A stretch of DNA of 64,000 nucleotides, taken from assembly GCF_009760405.1 (NCBI RefSeq), contig NZ_WRPP01000005.1, positions 62,001-126,000 of the forward strand. Reading direction: 5' to 3'. Shown here one piece after another: positions 17,354 through 25,936 of the stretch. Origin of the DNA: Nocardia terrae. GTDB taxonomy: Bacteria; Actinomycetota; Actinomycetes; Mycobacteriales; Mycobacteriaceae. The notes beneath the pieces are model-generated. The model was not told the origin of the DNA and did no database searches. It was given only the letters and a program-made list of their open reading frames with translations. The position numbers and the translations under genes are program-made. How positions within the stretch are numbered: position 1 is the stretch's first letter; every line of letters begins with the position of its first letter.

Positions 17354-18235
17354 ATGGCCGAGACCACCAGCACCACGCGACCCGATTGGGTCGACGACAC
17401 TCTGTTTCCGTTCGAGAGCCGTTTCGTCGAAATCGATGGGCACACCGTGCATTACGTCGACGAAGGATCAGGTCCGACACTGCTGTTCCTGCACGGCAAT
17501 CCGACCTGGTCGTTCTTGTGGCGCGACGCGATCAGCGCGCTGCGTGGCGAGTTCCGCTGTGTCGCAGTCGATTACCCGGGCTTCGGGCTGTCGACACCGA
17601 AGCGTGGTTACCGTTTCCTGCCCGAGGAGCACGCGCAGGTGGTGGCCGGGTTCGTCGATGCCCTCGGTCTGCACCAGGTCACATTGGTCGGCCAGGACTG
17701 GGGTGGTCTGATCGGCCTAGCGGTCGCGCAGGGGCGGCCGGGGGTCTTCGAGCGGCTGGTGCTGGCCAATACGTGGGCGTGGCCGGTCAACGGCGTCCTG
17801 CACTTCGAAGCGTTCGCACGCGCCCTCGGCAATCCGGTGAGCCGCCTGCTGGTGCGCCAACTCAACCTGCTGGTCAACGCGTTCATCCCCACCGGTCACC
17901 GTCGCCGCAAGCCGACCGAGGCCGAAATGACCCACTACCGTCGGGCGCTGGACACTCCCGCACGCCGTCAGGCCAGTGCGATGCTGCCCGGCGCGGTACT
18001 CGCCAGCCGCGACTTCTTCGCCGAGATCGAGGCCCGCCTGCCCGATGTCGCGCAGTTGCCGACGTTGATCGTGTGGGGTGACGCCGATATCGCCTTCCGT
18101 CCCCAGGAGCGGCAACGACTGGAAGCGACCTTCACCAACCACACGACCGTGATCGTCGAAGGCGCCGGCACCTACGTCGAATCCGACGCGCCCGAGGAGT
18201 TCGTCACCGCAATCCGCGACTGGGTCAAGGCATAG
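17354..18235 (+). CDS. Haloalkane dehalogenase-like alpha/beta hydrolase lacking the catalytic His
   Basis: A 293-aa protein starting at ATG 17354. The haloalkane-dehalogenase features are clear: LHGNPTWSFLWR with the halide-binding Asn (49) after HG, the nucleophile elbow GQDWGG with Asp115 and the second halide ligand Trp116, and an acidic residue in WGDAD (243/245). At the position of the general-base His (normally AGHF.QED.PEE) this protein reads GAGTYVESDAPEE, so Thr273 replaces His. Without His the covalent ester intermediate should not be hydrolysed efficiently. It may be inactive, have another activity, or act as a binding protein. HxlR-controlled by position. Confidence 0.88.
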   Translation: MAETTSTTRPDWVDDTLFPFESRFVEIDGHTVHYVDEGSGPTLLFLHGNPTWSFLWRDAISALRGEFRCVAVDYPGFGLSTPKRGYRFLPEEHAQVVAGFVDALGLHQVTLVGQDWGGLIGLAVAQGRPGVFERLVLANTWAWPVNGVLHFEAFARALGNPVSRLLVRQLNLLVNAFIPTGHRRRKPTEAEMTHYRRALDTPARRQASAMLPGAVLASRDFFAEIEARLPDVAQLPTLIVWGDADIAFRPQERQRLEATFTNHTTVIVEGAGTYVESDAPEEFVTAIRDWVKA

Positions 18236-18256
18236 GACTCAGCCCGGGCGGGTTGG

Positions 18257-18544
18257 TCAGTCGAGCAGAAATTTCAGGCGGTCGTCGGCTTGTCCGGCCG
18301 CGACCTCGAGGATCTCGGCCGTTACGACGTCGGCCGCGACGAACGGGTCCTGCGCGACGCGCCGCTCGAGGTCTTCCGGGGAGGTGTTGCGGGCCAGAAC
18401 CGCGCCGCCGACACCAGGTTTGATACTGCCGACCAGCAAGAACACCCCGTCGTCGAAGCCTTGCTGGATCCACCGCTGGTGGGCTGCCATGTGCTGGGGC
18501 GCGTCGGACTTGCGGTCAGAGAACTTCAGCAGAACGACGAACAT
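18257..18544 (-). CDS. YCII-domain protein
   Basis: A 95-aa protein of the YciI family, beginning MFVVLLKFSD. The conserved AAHQRWIQQGFDDGVFLLVGSI stretch holds the His (about 22) and the Asp-Gly typical of the fold. The end is ...AEILEVAAG. YCII domains form small ferredoxin-like dimers, some with peroxidase or dechlorinating activity; no specific reaction can be claimed. It starts 13 bp after the broken TetR gene, in the same direction, and ends 21 bp from the convergent dehalogenase-like gene. Confidence 0.85.
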   Translation of the reverse strand: MFVVLLKFSDRKSDAPQHMAAHQRWIQQGFDDGVFLLVGSIKPGVGGAVLARNTSPEDLERRVAQDPFVAADVVTAEILEVAAGQADDRLKFLLD

Positions 18545-18557
18545 GGTTCTCTCGCTT

Positions 18558-19108
18558 CTATTTTCGTGAGTCGTCGAGGAAGATGTCGAGCCAGCCGTGC
18601 AGGCGCTGCACCTCTCGGCGCAGGAACCGCTCGTCATGGAAGGCATTGGCCAGGGTGGCCACACCCTGACTGGCGGCCAGCACATGCATGGCCAGCTCGT
18701 CGGCGTCATCGCGATGCCCGAGCCGGCCGAACTGCTCGGCGAGCCATTCCCGGAACAGGACAAACAGCCCGCTGGCGGCATCGAGTGCGGTGAGGTCGAA
18801 TTTGGCCAGCTCCCTGGTCAAAGTGCCGACCGGGCACCCGTAGTCCTGGATATCGGCGCGGTTGACCAGCAGGATGTCGACGAACTTGCGAATACGACCG
18901 GCCGGTCAAGTGTCTGCGATTCCCACTGGGCCAGCATGGTGCGGGTCTCTTCGAGGCGGGTCGCGATGACCGCGTCGAGCAGGTCGTCCTTGGCTTTGAA
19001 GTGGTGATAGAAGTTTCCGCGCGACAGCTGCACAACCTCGGCGATCGACGCAAACGAGGTCTGCTCGAACCCCCGGTGATAGAACAACTCATCCGCCGCT
19101 CGGTCGCC
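18558..19108 (-). pseudogene. TetR-family regulator, frameshifted and missing its N-terminal start
   Basis: Two frames together encode a TetR protein. The upstream frame gives the HTH (AADELFYHRGFEQTSFASIAEVVQLSRGNFYHHFKAKDDLL) down to QTLDRPV near 18900. The other frame continues RIRKFVDILLVNRADIQDYGCPVGTLTREL to the stop at 18558. The switch lies about 18895-18905, and no start codon precedes the HTH before an in-frame stop. This is either a decayed gene or a sequencing error plus a missed start. Intact, it would regulate the YCII gene 13 bp downstream. Confidence 0.75.
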
Positions 19109-19228
19109 GCACCGAGCGATGGCAGCGGAAGGACCACGGCGGCCCGCTGATCAAATCTTGGTAGCCGCACGACAGGCTGATCACGATGCTGCAGCACGTT
19201 CGAGCTGGTGGTCCCCAACCGGGATCGA

Positions 19229-20065
19229 TCAATTCCGGAGGTCACGGCGGTTGAAGCGGTATGTCCCACCGACCACGAGAGCCATTGAGACGGCGGCGAG
19301 TATCGCCAGGTCGGCCCACTGGAAGCCGTTGCGCAACGGCTCGCCGCCGATGTAGTAGTGAAACGGCGACAGGTAGGCGGCCCACCCGAGACCGAGTTGC
19401 GCGGCGAAGGTGTGGGTTCCGTAGGCGGCGACGCCGACGACCGCTGTGAGGGCGAAGACCGCGCCCCTGCGCCCGGCCACCGCGCCGATTCCCGTTGCGA
19501 GGGCGCCGAAGATGATCGTCAGCAGCGCCACCTGGGCACATTGGGCGGCGAACCGGGCCGGAGTGACGGCGGTCAGGTCCGCGCCGCCGCGCACGGCGAG
19601 CATGGCCAGCCAGAGGATCGCGCTGACGCCGGTCGCCGCGAGTACCAGGGCGGCGAAACGCTGTGCGATCAGCGATGTTCGGGTGAGCGGATGGGCCAGG
19701 AGCAGGTCCAGGGTTCCGGTTTCCTCGTCGGCGGCGGTGACGCGCGCGCCGAGTGCCGCGCCGAAGAACATTGTCAGCAGTGGCACGATCAGTCCGAATA
19801 CGGTGGACCCGAGATATCCGGGCGCGGAGGTGATGTCGTTCATCCGCAATGCTTCACGCAGGCTTTCGGGCAGGTTCTGGGTTTGTGCGGCGCCGTTTTT
19901 GGCGATCTGGGGGTAGAACCCGGCGTAGGCGGTGGCCGCGGCGGTGATGCCGAGGGTCCATCCAAGGAGGCTGCGGCGGCTGTCGCGGAGGGTTTTGATG
20001 ATCACCTCCGCCTGGATGGCCTTGTCGGCTGCGGTGTTCGGCATGGTGGCGGTGACGGTCGTCAT
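19229..20065 (-). CDS. ABC-2 type transporter permease
   Basis: A 278-aa membrane protein with about six hydrophobic segments. ATG 20065 (MTTVTATMP) follows an AAGGAAA site; the longer frame upstream is arginine-rich shadow of the ATPase gene. RVTAADEETGTLDLLLAHPLTR (about 100-121) is typical of the cytoplasmic loop of ABC-2 permeases, with a late YLSPFHYYIGGEPL segment. It pairs with the ATPase 38 bp upstream to form a small exporter. The divergent GbsR/MarR gene is the likely regulator. Substrate unknown. Confidence 0.88.
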   Translation of the reverse strand: MTTVTATMPNTAADKAIQAEVIIKTLRDSRRSLLGWTLGITAAATAYAGFYPQIAKNGAAQTQNLPESLREALRMNDITSAPGYLGSTVFGLIVPLLTMFFGAALGARVTAADEETGTLDLLLAHPLTRTSLIAQRFAALVLAATGVSAILWLAMLAVRGGADLTAVTPARFAAQCAQVALLTIIFGALATGIGAVAGRRGAVFALTAVVGVAAYGTHTFAAQLGLGWAAYLSPFHYYIGGEPLRNGFQWADLAILAAVSMALVVGGTYRFNRRDLRN

Positions 20066-20103
20066 GGCTTGGTTTTCCTTGGGTAACAAGAGGTTTCGGC
20101 GGA

Positions 20104-21015
20104 TTACGCGGCGTCGCGCGGGGCGGCGTCGGCGTATTGGGTGTGGAAGATCTCGTCGAGGTGGGGATCGGTGGTGTGCAGCGAGGTGACGGTGTGTTGG
20201 GCGGCGATTTTGAGGACCGCGTCCGGGGTGCCGGTGAGTCGGGCGCGCAGGATCGTGCCGGTGTCGTCGAGCGTGGGTTCGGTCAGACCGGCCAGACCGC
20301 GGAACTGATCGAGGGAAACTGGTGCGGCGAAGCCGATCTCGATGCGTCGGACGGCCGCGGCGCGCAGATCGGCGACGGTGTCGAGGGCGACCAGACGCCC
20401 GTCGCGCAAGATGGCGATGCGGTCGGCGACGGCTTCCACCTCGTCCATGATGTGGCTGGACATGAACACTGTCTGCCCGTTGCGGGCGGCCTCGGTGACG
20501 AGGTCGAGGAAGGTCTGCTGCAGCAGCGGATCCAGCCCGGAGGTGGGTTCGTCGAGGATGAGCAGTTCGGGTGTGTGCATGAACGCCTGTACCAGGCCGA
20601 CCTTCTGCCGGTTGCCTTTGGACAGGTTCTTGATCGTGGCGGTCTGGTCCAGGCCGAGCCGGTCGGCGAGTTCGTCGATGCGCGACACGGGGACGCCGCC
20701 GCTGAGCCGGGCGAGGAATCGCAGGCACTCGCGCACGCTCTGCCGGCCGTCGACCACGAAATCACCGGCCAGGTAACCGATCCGGCGGCGCAGTTCCCGG
20801 CCGTCGTGGCGCGGGTCGAGCCCGAGCACTCGGACGCTGCCGCCGGTGGGGCGGATGAGGTCGAGCAGCACCCGGATGGTGGTCGACTTGCCCGCGCCAT
20901 TGGGGCCGAGGTAACCGAACACTTCCCCCTGACGGACGTCGAGAGTCAGGCCGGTCAGGCCCCGACGGGTGCCGTAGGTCTTGGTGAGATCGCGGATTTC
21001 TATGGCATTGAGCAC
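20104..21015 (-). CDS. ABC transporter ATP-binding protein (exporter)
   Basis: A 303-aa ATPase starting at GTG 21015. Walker A GPNGAGKST (about 38-46), a signature LSKGNRQKV in place of LSGGQ, and Walker B LLILDEPTSGLDP are all present. A C-terminal extension of about 90 residues is typical of CcmA/BcrA-type drug or lantibiotic exporters. It is followed by its permease. The 67-bp gap to the divergent regulator contains AT-rich, partly repeated sequence suitable for an operator. Confidence 0.92.
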   Translation of the reverse strand: MLNAIEIRDLTKTYGTRRGLTGLTLDVRQGEVFGYLGPNGAGKSTTIRVLLDLIRPTGGSVRVLGLDPRHDGRELRRRIGYLAGDFVVDGRQSVRECLRFLARLSGGVPVSRIDELADRLGLDQTATIKNLSKGNRQKVGLVQAFMHTPELLILDEPTSGLDPLLQQTFLDLVTEAARNGQTVFMSSHIMDEVEAVADRIAILRDGRLVALDTVADLRAAAVRRIEIGFAAPVSLDQFRGLAGLTEPTLDDTGTILRARLTGTPDAVLKIAAQHTVTSLHTTDPHLDEIFHTQYADAAPRDAA

Positions 21016-21082
21016 GTCTCACAATCTAACGAACTTTCAGAGATTTGTGAAGATTCAAAATTTCCGGAGCTATCTGTACTGT

Positions 21083-21550
21083 GTGGCTGTGGATTCCAAG
21101 CAGCGACTTCGAGACGCGGCCGAACGGCTGGCGCTGACCCTGGCCCAGGGCGGGATGCAGAAGACGACCGCGCGGGTGATGACGGCCTTGCTCTACACCG
21201 AGCAGGACACAATGACCGCCGCCGACCTGTGCGAGCAACTGTCGGTGAGCACCGGCGCGGTGTCGACCGCGATCAAGCAGCTCACCCAGTCGGCGATGGT
21301 GGAACGGGTGCCCGCCCCCGGCAGTCGCCGCGAGCACTATCGATTCCCCAAAGGCGTGTGGGCTGATCTGTTCTCGCAGCAGAACGTCATGCTCAAGGTG
21401 ATGCGCGAAGCCGCCCAGAACGGCCTCGACATCACCGGCGACGACGGCCCGACCGCGGCGAGATTGCATGAGATGCAAGACTTCTACGCCTACATGGAGC
21501 GTGCGCTGCCACCACTCATCGACGGCTGGCGCGAGGAATACCGCCCCTGA
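21083..21550 (+). CDS. GbsR/MarR-type winged-helix regulator
   Basis: A 155-aa protein. GTG 21083 (or 21089) gives the family-typical N-terminus VDSKQRLRDAAERLALTLAQGGMQKTTARVMTALLY. The winged helix is at about 25-95 (TAADLCEQLSVSTGAVSTAIKQLTQSAMVERVPAPGSRREHYRF), followed by a helical dimerisation end. It is divergent from the ABC exporter operon and probably represses it. The interval has TTCAGAGATTTGTGAA, a weak dyad (TTCA-N8-TGAA). Confidence 0.88.
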   Translation: MAVDSKQRLRDAAERLALTLAQGGMQKTTARVMTALLYTEQDTMTAADLCEQLSVSTGAVSTAIKQLTQSAMVERVPAPGSRREHYRFPKGVWADLFSQQNVMLKVMREAAQNGLDITGDDGPTAARLHEMQDFYAYMERALPPLIDGWREEYRP

Positions 21551-21628
21551 AGCACCCCCTCGGCAGCAGGCGCGGCTGCCGTGGCGTCTCCCGCGTTTGC
21601 GGAATCCTGTTTGCACAGTGGTTGATTC

Positions 21629-22264
21629 ATGCGGCATCTTTACGGCGGTGGCGGCGGTGAGTCTGGTCGACGGCGCGATCCGAGGGTAGGTGCGGCCGGC
21701 GGCGGGAGGGTGCGAGCGGTGTCGGTCGCGCTTCGGGATGATCGCGGTGAGGGCCTGGGCTACCTCAGCATGGCGTTGGGTTGGGATCCGGCGCGGCGCA
21801 GATGGTTCGGCGGTCCTCGTGCCGAGATCGATTTGAACGCGGCGGCTTTGCTGTTCGCCGGTGAGCGGCTCGTCGACGTGGTCTATCACGAGCAGCTGGC
21901 CTCCGCCGATGGTTCGGTGCGCCACCATGGCGACAGCCTGACCGGGGAAGGCAAGGGCGACAACGAGATCATCACCATCGACCTGACTCGCCTGCCGGGC
22001 GGGATCACCTGCGTGCTGTTTCTCGTCACCTCCTATACCGGCCAGCAGCTCGCGCAGGTCGACAACGCCTTCTGCCGCCTCGTGGACGCCGCCACCGGAA
22101 CCGAACTCGTCCGCTACGACCTCAGCGAGTCGATCTCCTCCGGCCTTGTCATGGGTGTCGTGTTCCCGACCGGTGAGGGCTGGTGCTTCGAGGAGATCGT
22201 CGAGGGCATCGACGCCCGTCACCCGCTCGACGCATTGCCCGCACTCAGCCGCCATTTGCGCTGA
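21629..22264 (+). CDS. TerD-family stress protein
   Basis: About 211 aa as drawn from ATG 21629; GTG 21710 is the main alternative, since the first 27 residues are Gly/Arg-rich and not family-like. The TerD fold is recognisable: YLSMALGWDP, EIDLNAAALLF, the calcium-binding-type GDSLTGEGKGDNEIITIDL loop, VDNAFCRLVDAATGTELVRYDL and a C-terminal GEGW.FE segment. TerD proteins bind Ca2+ and occur in tellurite/stress complexes. Here it heads an ion-homeostasis gene block rather than a ter operon. Confidence 0.8.
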   Translation: MRHLYGGGGGESGRRRDPRVGAAGGGRVRAVSVALRDDRGEGLGYLSMALGWDPARRRWFGGPRAEIDLNAAALLFAGERLVDVVYHEQLASADGSVRHHGDSLTGEGKGDNEIITIDLTRLPGGITCVLFLVTSYTGQQLAQVDNAFCRLVDAATGTELVRYDLSESISSGLVMGVVFPTGEGWCFEEIVEGIDARHPLDALPALSRHLR

Positions 22265-22334
22265 CGCCGCGCACCGAACAGCCGGGTGGCATCGTCAACA
22301 GCATGTATTGCTCGACTGATGCCACAATCTTGGC

Positions 22335-23321
22335 GTGAATCCCTTGCGCCGTCTCAGCCGTGTGGTGCTGGCGTTCGCGTTGGTGGTGCTGGCGGGCACC
22401 GTCGGCTACGTAATGCTGGGCTTCGGCGTCCTCGACGCGCTTTACCAGACGGTCACGACGATCACCACAGTCGGTTTCCGTGAGGTCCATCCGCTGTCGG
22501 CGACAGGCCAGGTGTTCACCATGGTGCTGATCCTGGTCGGCGCCGGCACCGTCTTCTACCTGTTCGGGGTCCTGTTGGAGGCCCTCATCGAAGGCCATCT
22601 TCGGCACCATTTGGAGCGGAGGCGAATGAACCGCCGGATAGAACAGATGCGTGGGCACGTCATCGTGTGCGGCTGGGGGCGTGTGGGCCGTTCGACCGCG
22701 CAATACCTGCACGGCCTCGGCAAGACGATCGTGGTGATCGACCGCGACCCGGAACGGCTGCGCGACATCGAATTTCCGAACATCCTCGGCGACGTCACCG
22801 ACGACAGCGTGCTCGAAGCCGCCGGTATCGAGCACGCGCAGGCGCTGATCGCGGCCTTGGACGGCGATGCCGACAACGTCTACGTGACGCTGTCGGCCCG
22901 GGCGCTGCGCGCCGATCTGGTGATCATCGCGCGGGCGCGCACCGAAGGCTCGAAGTCGAAACTGCTTCGCGCGGGGGCCAACCGGGCCGTCAACCCGCAA
23001 TTGATCGGCGGTCGGCGGATGGCGGCGTTCGCGTTGCAGCCCAATGTCGCGGAATTCCTCGACGTGGTCATGCACGAGGACACCCTCGAATACCGGATCG
23101 AGGAGATCCGGCTCGGACCGGGGTCACCACTGATCGGCCGCTCCCTGTCCGACATCGCCCTACGCCCCGCCACCGGCGCACTGATACTCGCCATTCGAAC
23201 CCAGACCGGACAGTTCGTCGCCAACCCCACCGACGACACCCAGCTCCACGCCACAATGATCCTCATCGTGCTCGGCACCCCGACCCAACTCGACGCGGTA
23301 CGCACTCTGGCCACCGGCTGA
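22335..23321 (+). CDS. Two-TM potassium channel with TrkA-N/RCK domain
   Basis: A 328-aa MthK-like channel subunit, GTG start. TM1 is at about 10-30, the pore helix and filter at TTITTVGF (Thr44-Phe48), TM2 at about 58-80, then an RCK domain with the NAD-binding VCGWGRVGRS (about 110) and DRDPERL, and a TrkA-C end (about 245-328). The filter reads TVGFRE instead of TVGYGD, so the second Gly is Arg. It may be a variant with altered selectivity or simply family-typical. It follows TerD by 70 bp. Confidence 0.88.
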   Translation: MNPLRRLSRVVLAFALVVLAGTVGYVMLGFGVLDALYQTVTTITTVGFREVHPLSATGQVFTMVLILVGAGTVFYLFGVLLEALIEGHLRHHLERRRMNRRIEQMRGHVIVCGWGRVGRSTAQYLHGLGKTIVVIDRDPERLRDIEFPNILGDVTDDSVLEAAGIEHAQALIAALDGDADNVYVTLSARALRADLVIIARARTEGSKSKLLRAGANRAVNPQLIGGRRMAAFALQPNVAEFLDVVMHEDTLEYRIEEIRLGPGSPLIGRSLSDIALRPATGALILAIRTQTGQFVANPTDDTQLHATMILIVLGTPTQLDAVRTLATG

Positions 23322-23343
23322 AAGCAGGTGCCGAGCGGTGGCC

Positions 23344-24642
23344 CTACCCGAATGCGTAGTAACGCAGCCACAGGTAGGGGGCGGCGACCGCGACGGTGAC
23401 CGCGGTGACTACTGCGCCCTTGCGGGTGAATTCCCAGAAGGAGATGGGGTTCTCGGCACGGCGGGCGATGCCGAGCATGACGACGTTGGCGCTGGCGCCG
23501 ATGGCGGTGAGGTTGCCGCCGAAGTCGGCGCCCAATGCCAGCGCCCACCACAGTGCCTGAGTGTTGTTGTGATGGTCCATGCCGGCGGCGAGGTCGGCTA
23601 CCAGCGGGCTCATGGTGGCGACGTAGGGGATGTTGTCGATGACTCCGGACAGCAGCGCCGAGACACCGAGGATGAGCAGGGTGGCCACCAGGGCGTTGCC
23701 ACCGATGGCGTGGGTCGCGAGGACGGCGAGGTGTTCGATGACACCGGTTTTCACCAGTGCGCCGATCATGATGAACAGCCCGGCGAAGAACAGCAGCGTC
23801 TCCCACTCCACCGCGCCGAGGTAATCGGTTTGGGGCAGTCCGGCAGTCAGGACGAGCACGCCCGCGCCGAGCAGTGCGACCAGCGACGGCTCGATGTGGA
23901 TGACGGAGTGGCCGATGAATCCGGCGAATACCGCGGCCAGCACGAGCCCGCATTTGATCAGCAGTGCGCGGTCGCGGATGGCTTCGCGCTCATCGAGTTC
24001 CATGATGTCGGCGATGCGTGCCGGGTCGACGGTGAACGAGCCGCGGAACAGTCGGGGCAGCAGCAGGGTGAACACCGCGAGCTCGATCGCGACGATCGGG
24101 GTCACGTTGAGCAGGAAGTCGTTGAACGACAAGCCCGCTCGGCTGCCGATGATGATGTTGGGCGGATCGCCGATCAACGTGGCCGCGCCGCCGATATTGG
24201 ACGCGAGCACCTCGGCGATCAGGAACGGCGTCGGGGAGATCTCGAGGCGTTCGCAGACCAGCAGGGTCACCGGGGCGATGAGCAGCACGGTGGTGACGTT
24301 GTCGAGGAACGCCGAGGCGATCGCGGTGATCAGCACCAGCAGGATCATGATGCGCAGCGCGGATCCCTTGGCGCGCTTGGCCGCCCAGATCGCGGTGTAC
24401 TCGAAGACCCCGGTGTGGCGGAGGATACCGACGATGATCATCATCCCGAACAGCAGGAAGATGACGTCCCAATCGACGCCGGTCTCACGCGAATAGAACA
24501 CGTCCTCCGACCCGAGTACGCCCAGTGCCAGCACAATCGCCGCGCCGCCGAGCGCGGCCTTGGTCTTGTGGACCCGTTCGGAGGCGATGAGTGCGTAGGC
24601 GACGGCGAAGATCGCGACGGCTATCACTGCCACTGCGACCAC
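23344..24642 (-). CDS. ArsB/NhaD-type cation/anion transporter
   Basis: A 432-aa integral membrane protein with about 11 hydrophobic segments. Two ion-transporter superfamily hallmarks are seen: AFLDNVTTVLLIAPVTLL (about 110-128) and GGAATLIGDPPNIIIGSRAGLSFNDF (about 150-175), plus the repeat-related SGVIDNIPYVATMSPL and ALGADFGGNLTAIGASANVV in the second half. This fits the NhaD Na+/H+ antiporter/ArsB group. No arsenic genes are nearby, so Na+ or H+ exchange is more likely. It is downstream of a CBS-domain gene with a 43-bp gap. Confidence 0.85.
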   Translation of the reverse strand: MVAVAVIAVAIFAVAYALIASERVHKTKAALGGAAIVLALGVLGSEDVFYSRETGVDWDVIFLLFGMMIIVGILRHTGVFEYTAIWAAKRAKGSALRIMILLVLITAIASAFLDNVTTVLLIAPVTLLVCERLEISPTPFLIAEVLASNIGGAATLIGDPPNIIIGSRAGLSFNDFLLNVTPIVAIELAVFTLLLPRLFRGSFTVDPARIADIMELDEREAIRDRALLIKCGLVLAAVFAGFIGHSVIHIEPSLVALLGAGVLVLTAGLPQTDYLGAVEWETLLFFAGLFIMIGALVKTGVIEHLAVLATHAIGGNALVATLLILGVSALLSGVIDNIPYVATMSPLVADLAAGMDHHNNTQALWWALALGADFGGNLTAIGASANVVMLGIARRAENPISFWEFTRKGAVVTAVTVAVAAPYLWLRYYAFG

Positions 24643-24685
24643 CCGTTGCGAGCGGTGCCTGCGGCGAGGGTCTGTGGGGGCCTCG

Positions 24686-25153
24686 TCAGCAGTCGGACAG
24701 TGTCGCGGCCAATAGCCGTGACGCGGTGATGATTCCGATCAGGTGCTCGTCCTTCATGACCGCGATGAGCGGACTGCGCAGGCGTGCCATGAGCGTGGCG
24801 ACCTCCACGACGGTGTCGTCGGCCGCCACCGCGGGCACGTTGCTCAGTCTCTCCGGAATGACGTCGCGGACCTTCTTGCCGCGCAGTTTGTGCGAGACCC
24901 GGTCGCACATGGACTCGGTCAGCACACCCGCGAGTGCTGGATCGTCGAGCACATAGGTGGGGACGATGAACCGCACCACCTGCGAGGCGGGCAGCACGGC
25001 CACCGCAGTGCCCGAAGCGTTGGTCACGACAAGGCCCGGTAGGCGGTGTTCGGCCAGCAATCGAGCGGCATCGAGAGCATCGGTATCGAGGCTGACCGCC
25101 GGGTAGTCCTCGGCCAGTTGAGCAGCTTGCACTCCCGCAGGATACGTCGCCAC
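24686..25153 (-). CDS. CBS-domain regulator of the adjacent transporter
   Basis: A 155-aa protein consisting of two CBS motifs (about 12-68 and 95-150; ALDAARLLAEHRLPGLVVTNASG and TVVEVATLMARLRSPLIAVMKDEHLIGIITASRLL). CBS pairs bind adenine nucleotides and gate transporters. GTG 25153 starts the operon with the NhaD/ArsB gene, which strongly suggests it controls that transporter. About 100 nt of leader precede it, including the 26-nt element shared with the CPA1 antiporter gene. Confidence 0.85.
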   Translation of the reverse strand: MATYPAGVQAAQLAEDYPAVSLDTDALDAARLLAEHRLPGLVVTNASGTAVAVLPASQVVRFIVPTYVLDDPALAGVLTESMCDRVSHKLRGKKVRDVIPERLSNVPAVAADDTVVEVATLMARLRSPLIAVMKDEHLIGIITASRLLAATLSDC

Positions 25154-25253
25154 CGGTGGCGTTTGTCCCGGGGGAATCCGCCGAGTTGAACAGGGTGGCC
25201 GTCACGCAGAACTCCATGGTCGAACGACACGACCCGAGGCTTCGGGCCGTGTT

Positions 25254-25290
25254 TCGCCGACCAGACTTCCCGGCACACCAACCCTGAAGA
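25254..25290 (-). promoter_or_regulatory. Leader element copy 1 (upstream of CBS-NhaD operon)
   Basis: On the minus strand the leader contains GTGCCGGGAAGTCTGGTCGG. Positions 25254-25279 are identical over 26 nt to 28271-28296, upstream of the CPA1 antiporter. A GGTTGG block lies just 5' in both copies, with a 5-nt insertion between the blocks in copy 2. A GCCG/CGGC stem is possible. I cannot match it to a known riboswitch. Confidence 0.6.
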
Positions 25291-25361
25291 TGCCGTAAAG
25301 GATGTCTATTGATCAAGTTGGGAACGGCGGGTTCGCGTACTGTGCGACGCCGCTGAGGAAC

Positions 25362-25568
25362 TCAGCGTCGGGTGGTGGGCTCGGTTCGGCAGCGGGGAAC
25401 GACCACCGCACGCGTGAAGATCACCGCGAGGACGATCGAGGTGATCAGTATCGCGACGCCCAGGACCGTGGTCATGGGGCCGTGCCCGGCGCACCGGTCC
25501 ACAGCGAAGGAGCCGAGCAGACACAGCATCCAGACGAGGGCGATCAACGGTGTCGTCACCAGCAGCAC
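25362..25568 (-). CDS. Small two-TM membrane protein
   Basis: A 68-aa protein starting at GTG 25568. Two hydrophobic helices (LLVTTPLIALVWMLCLLGSF and MTTVLGVAILITSIVLAVIF) are joined by a short loop (DRCAGHG), with a basic C-terminal tail (PRCRTEPTTRR). It is divergent, with only 30 bp between starts, from another small two-TM protein. No family recognised. Confidence 0.5.
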   Translation of the reverse strand: MLLVTTPLIALVWMLCLLGSFAVDRCAGHGPMTTVLGVAILITSIVLAVIFTRAVVVPRCRTEPTTRR

Positions 25569-25598
25569 CGGGGCAGAGCGAACCTCTAGACTGCACGA

Positions 25599-25817
25599 AT
25601 GCCGAAGGCTGGATTCGAACTCGCGTTGTTGGCGGGTTTGGTGTTGATAGTGGTAGCCCTCGTCGCCGATCGGCTGGGTCTGGCGCTGGGATTGCTGGCC
25701 GTCTGGACTGTTGCCGCCGTGATCGTCGATCTGCGCCGTCACCCCCGTCCGGCCGGGCGCGGCTATTTCGCGGACTTGGCCATCCGACTCGAGAGCGGCA
25801 CGCGAATCGACCTTTGA
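25599..25817 (+). CDS. Small two-TM membrane protein
   Basis: A 72-aa protein, ATG 25599. Two adjacent hydrophobic segments (FELALLAGLVLIVVALVADR and LGLALGLLAVWTVAAVIVDL) are followed by an Arg/His-rich cytoplasmic tail ending LESGTRIDL. No family recognised. It lies in the ion-transport block and is divergent from a similar-sized membrane protein. Confidence 0.5.
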   Translation: MPKAGFELALLAGLVLIVVALVADRLGLALGLLAVWTVAAVIVDLRRHPRPAGRGYFADLAIRLESGTRIDL

Positions 25818-25936
25818 GCACCTCCGACCGAGCCGCCCGATCCAGACGCCGTACCGCAGATCCGTGCGGGTGATAGTCCTCGGGCGTGGGCGGCTGATGC
25901 GCCCACGAAACCAGGATCTGCTGCCATCATGGCGAT

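Noticed and set aside
25254..25330. Cobalamin riboswitch at the leader element (GGGAAGTCTGG resembles part of the B12 core)
   Set aside because: The other conserved boxes (GCCACTG, the CCGGT-kissing segment) are absent and the downstream genes are ion transporters.
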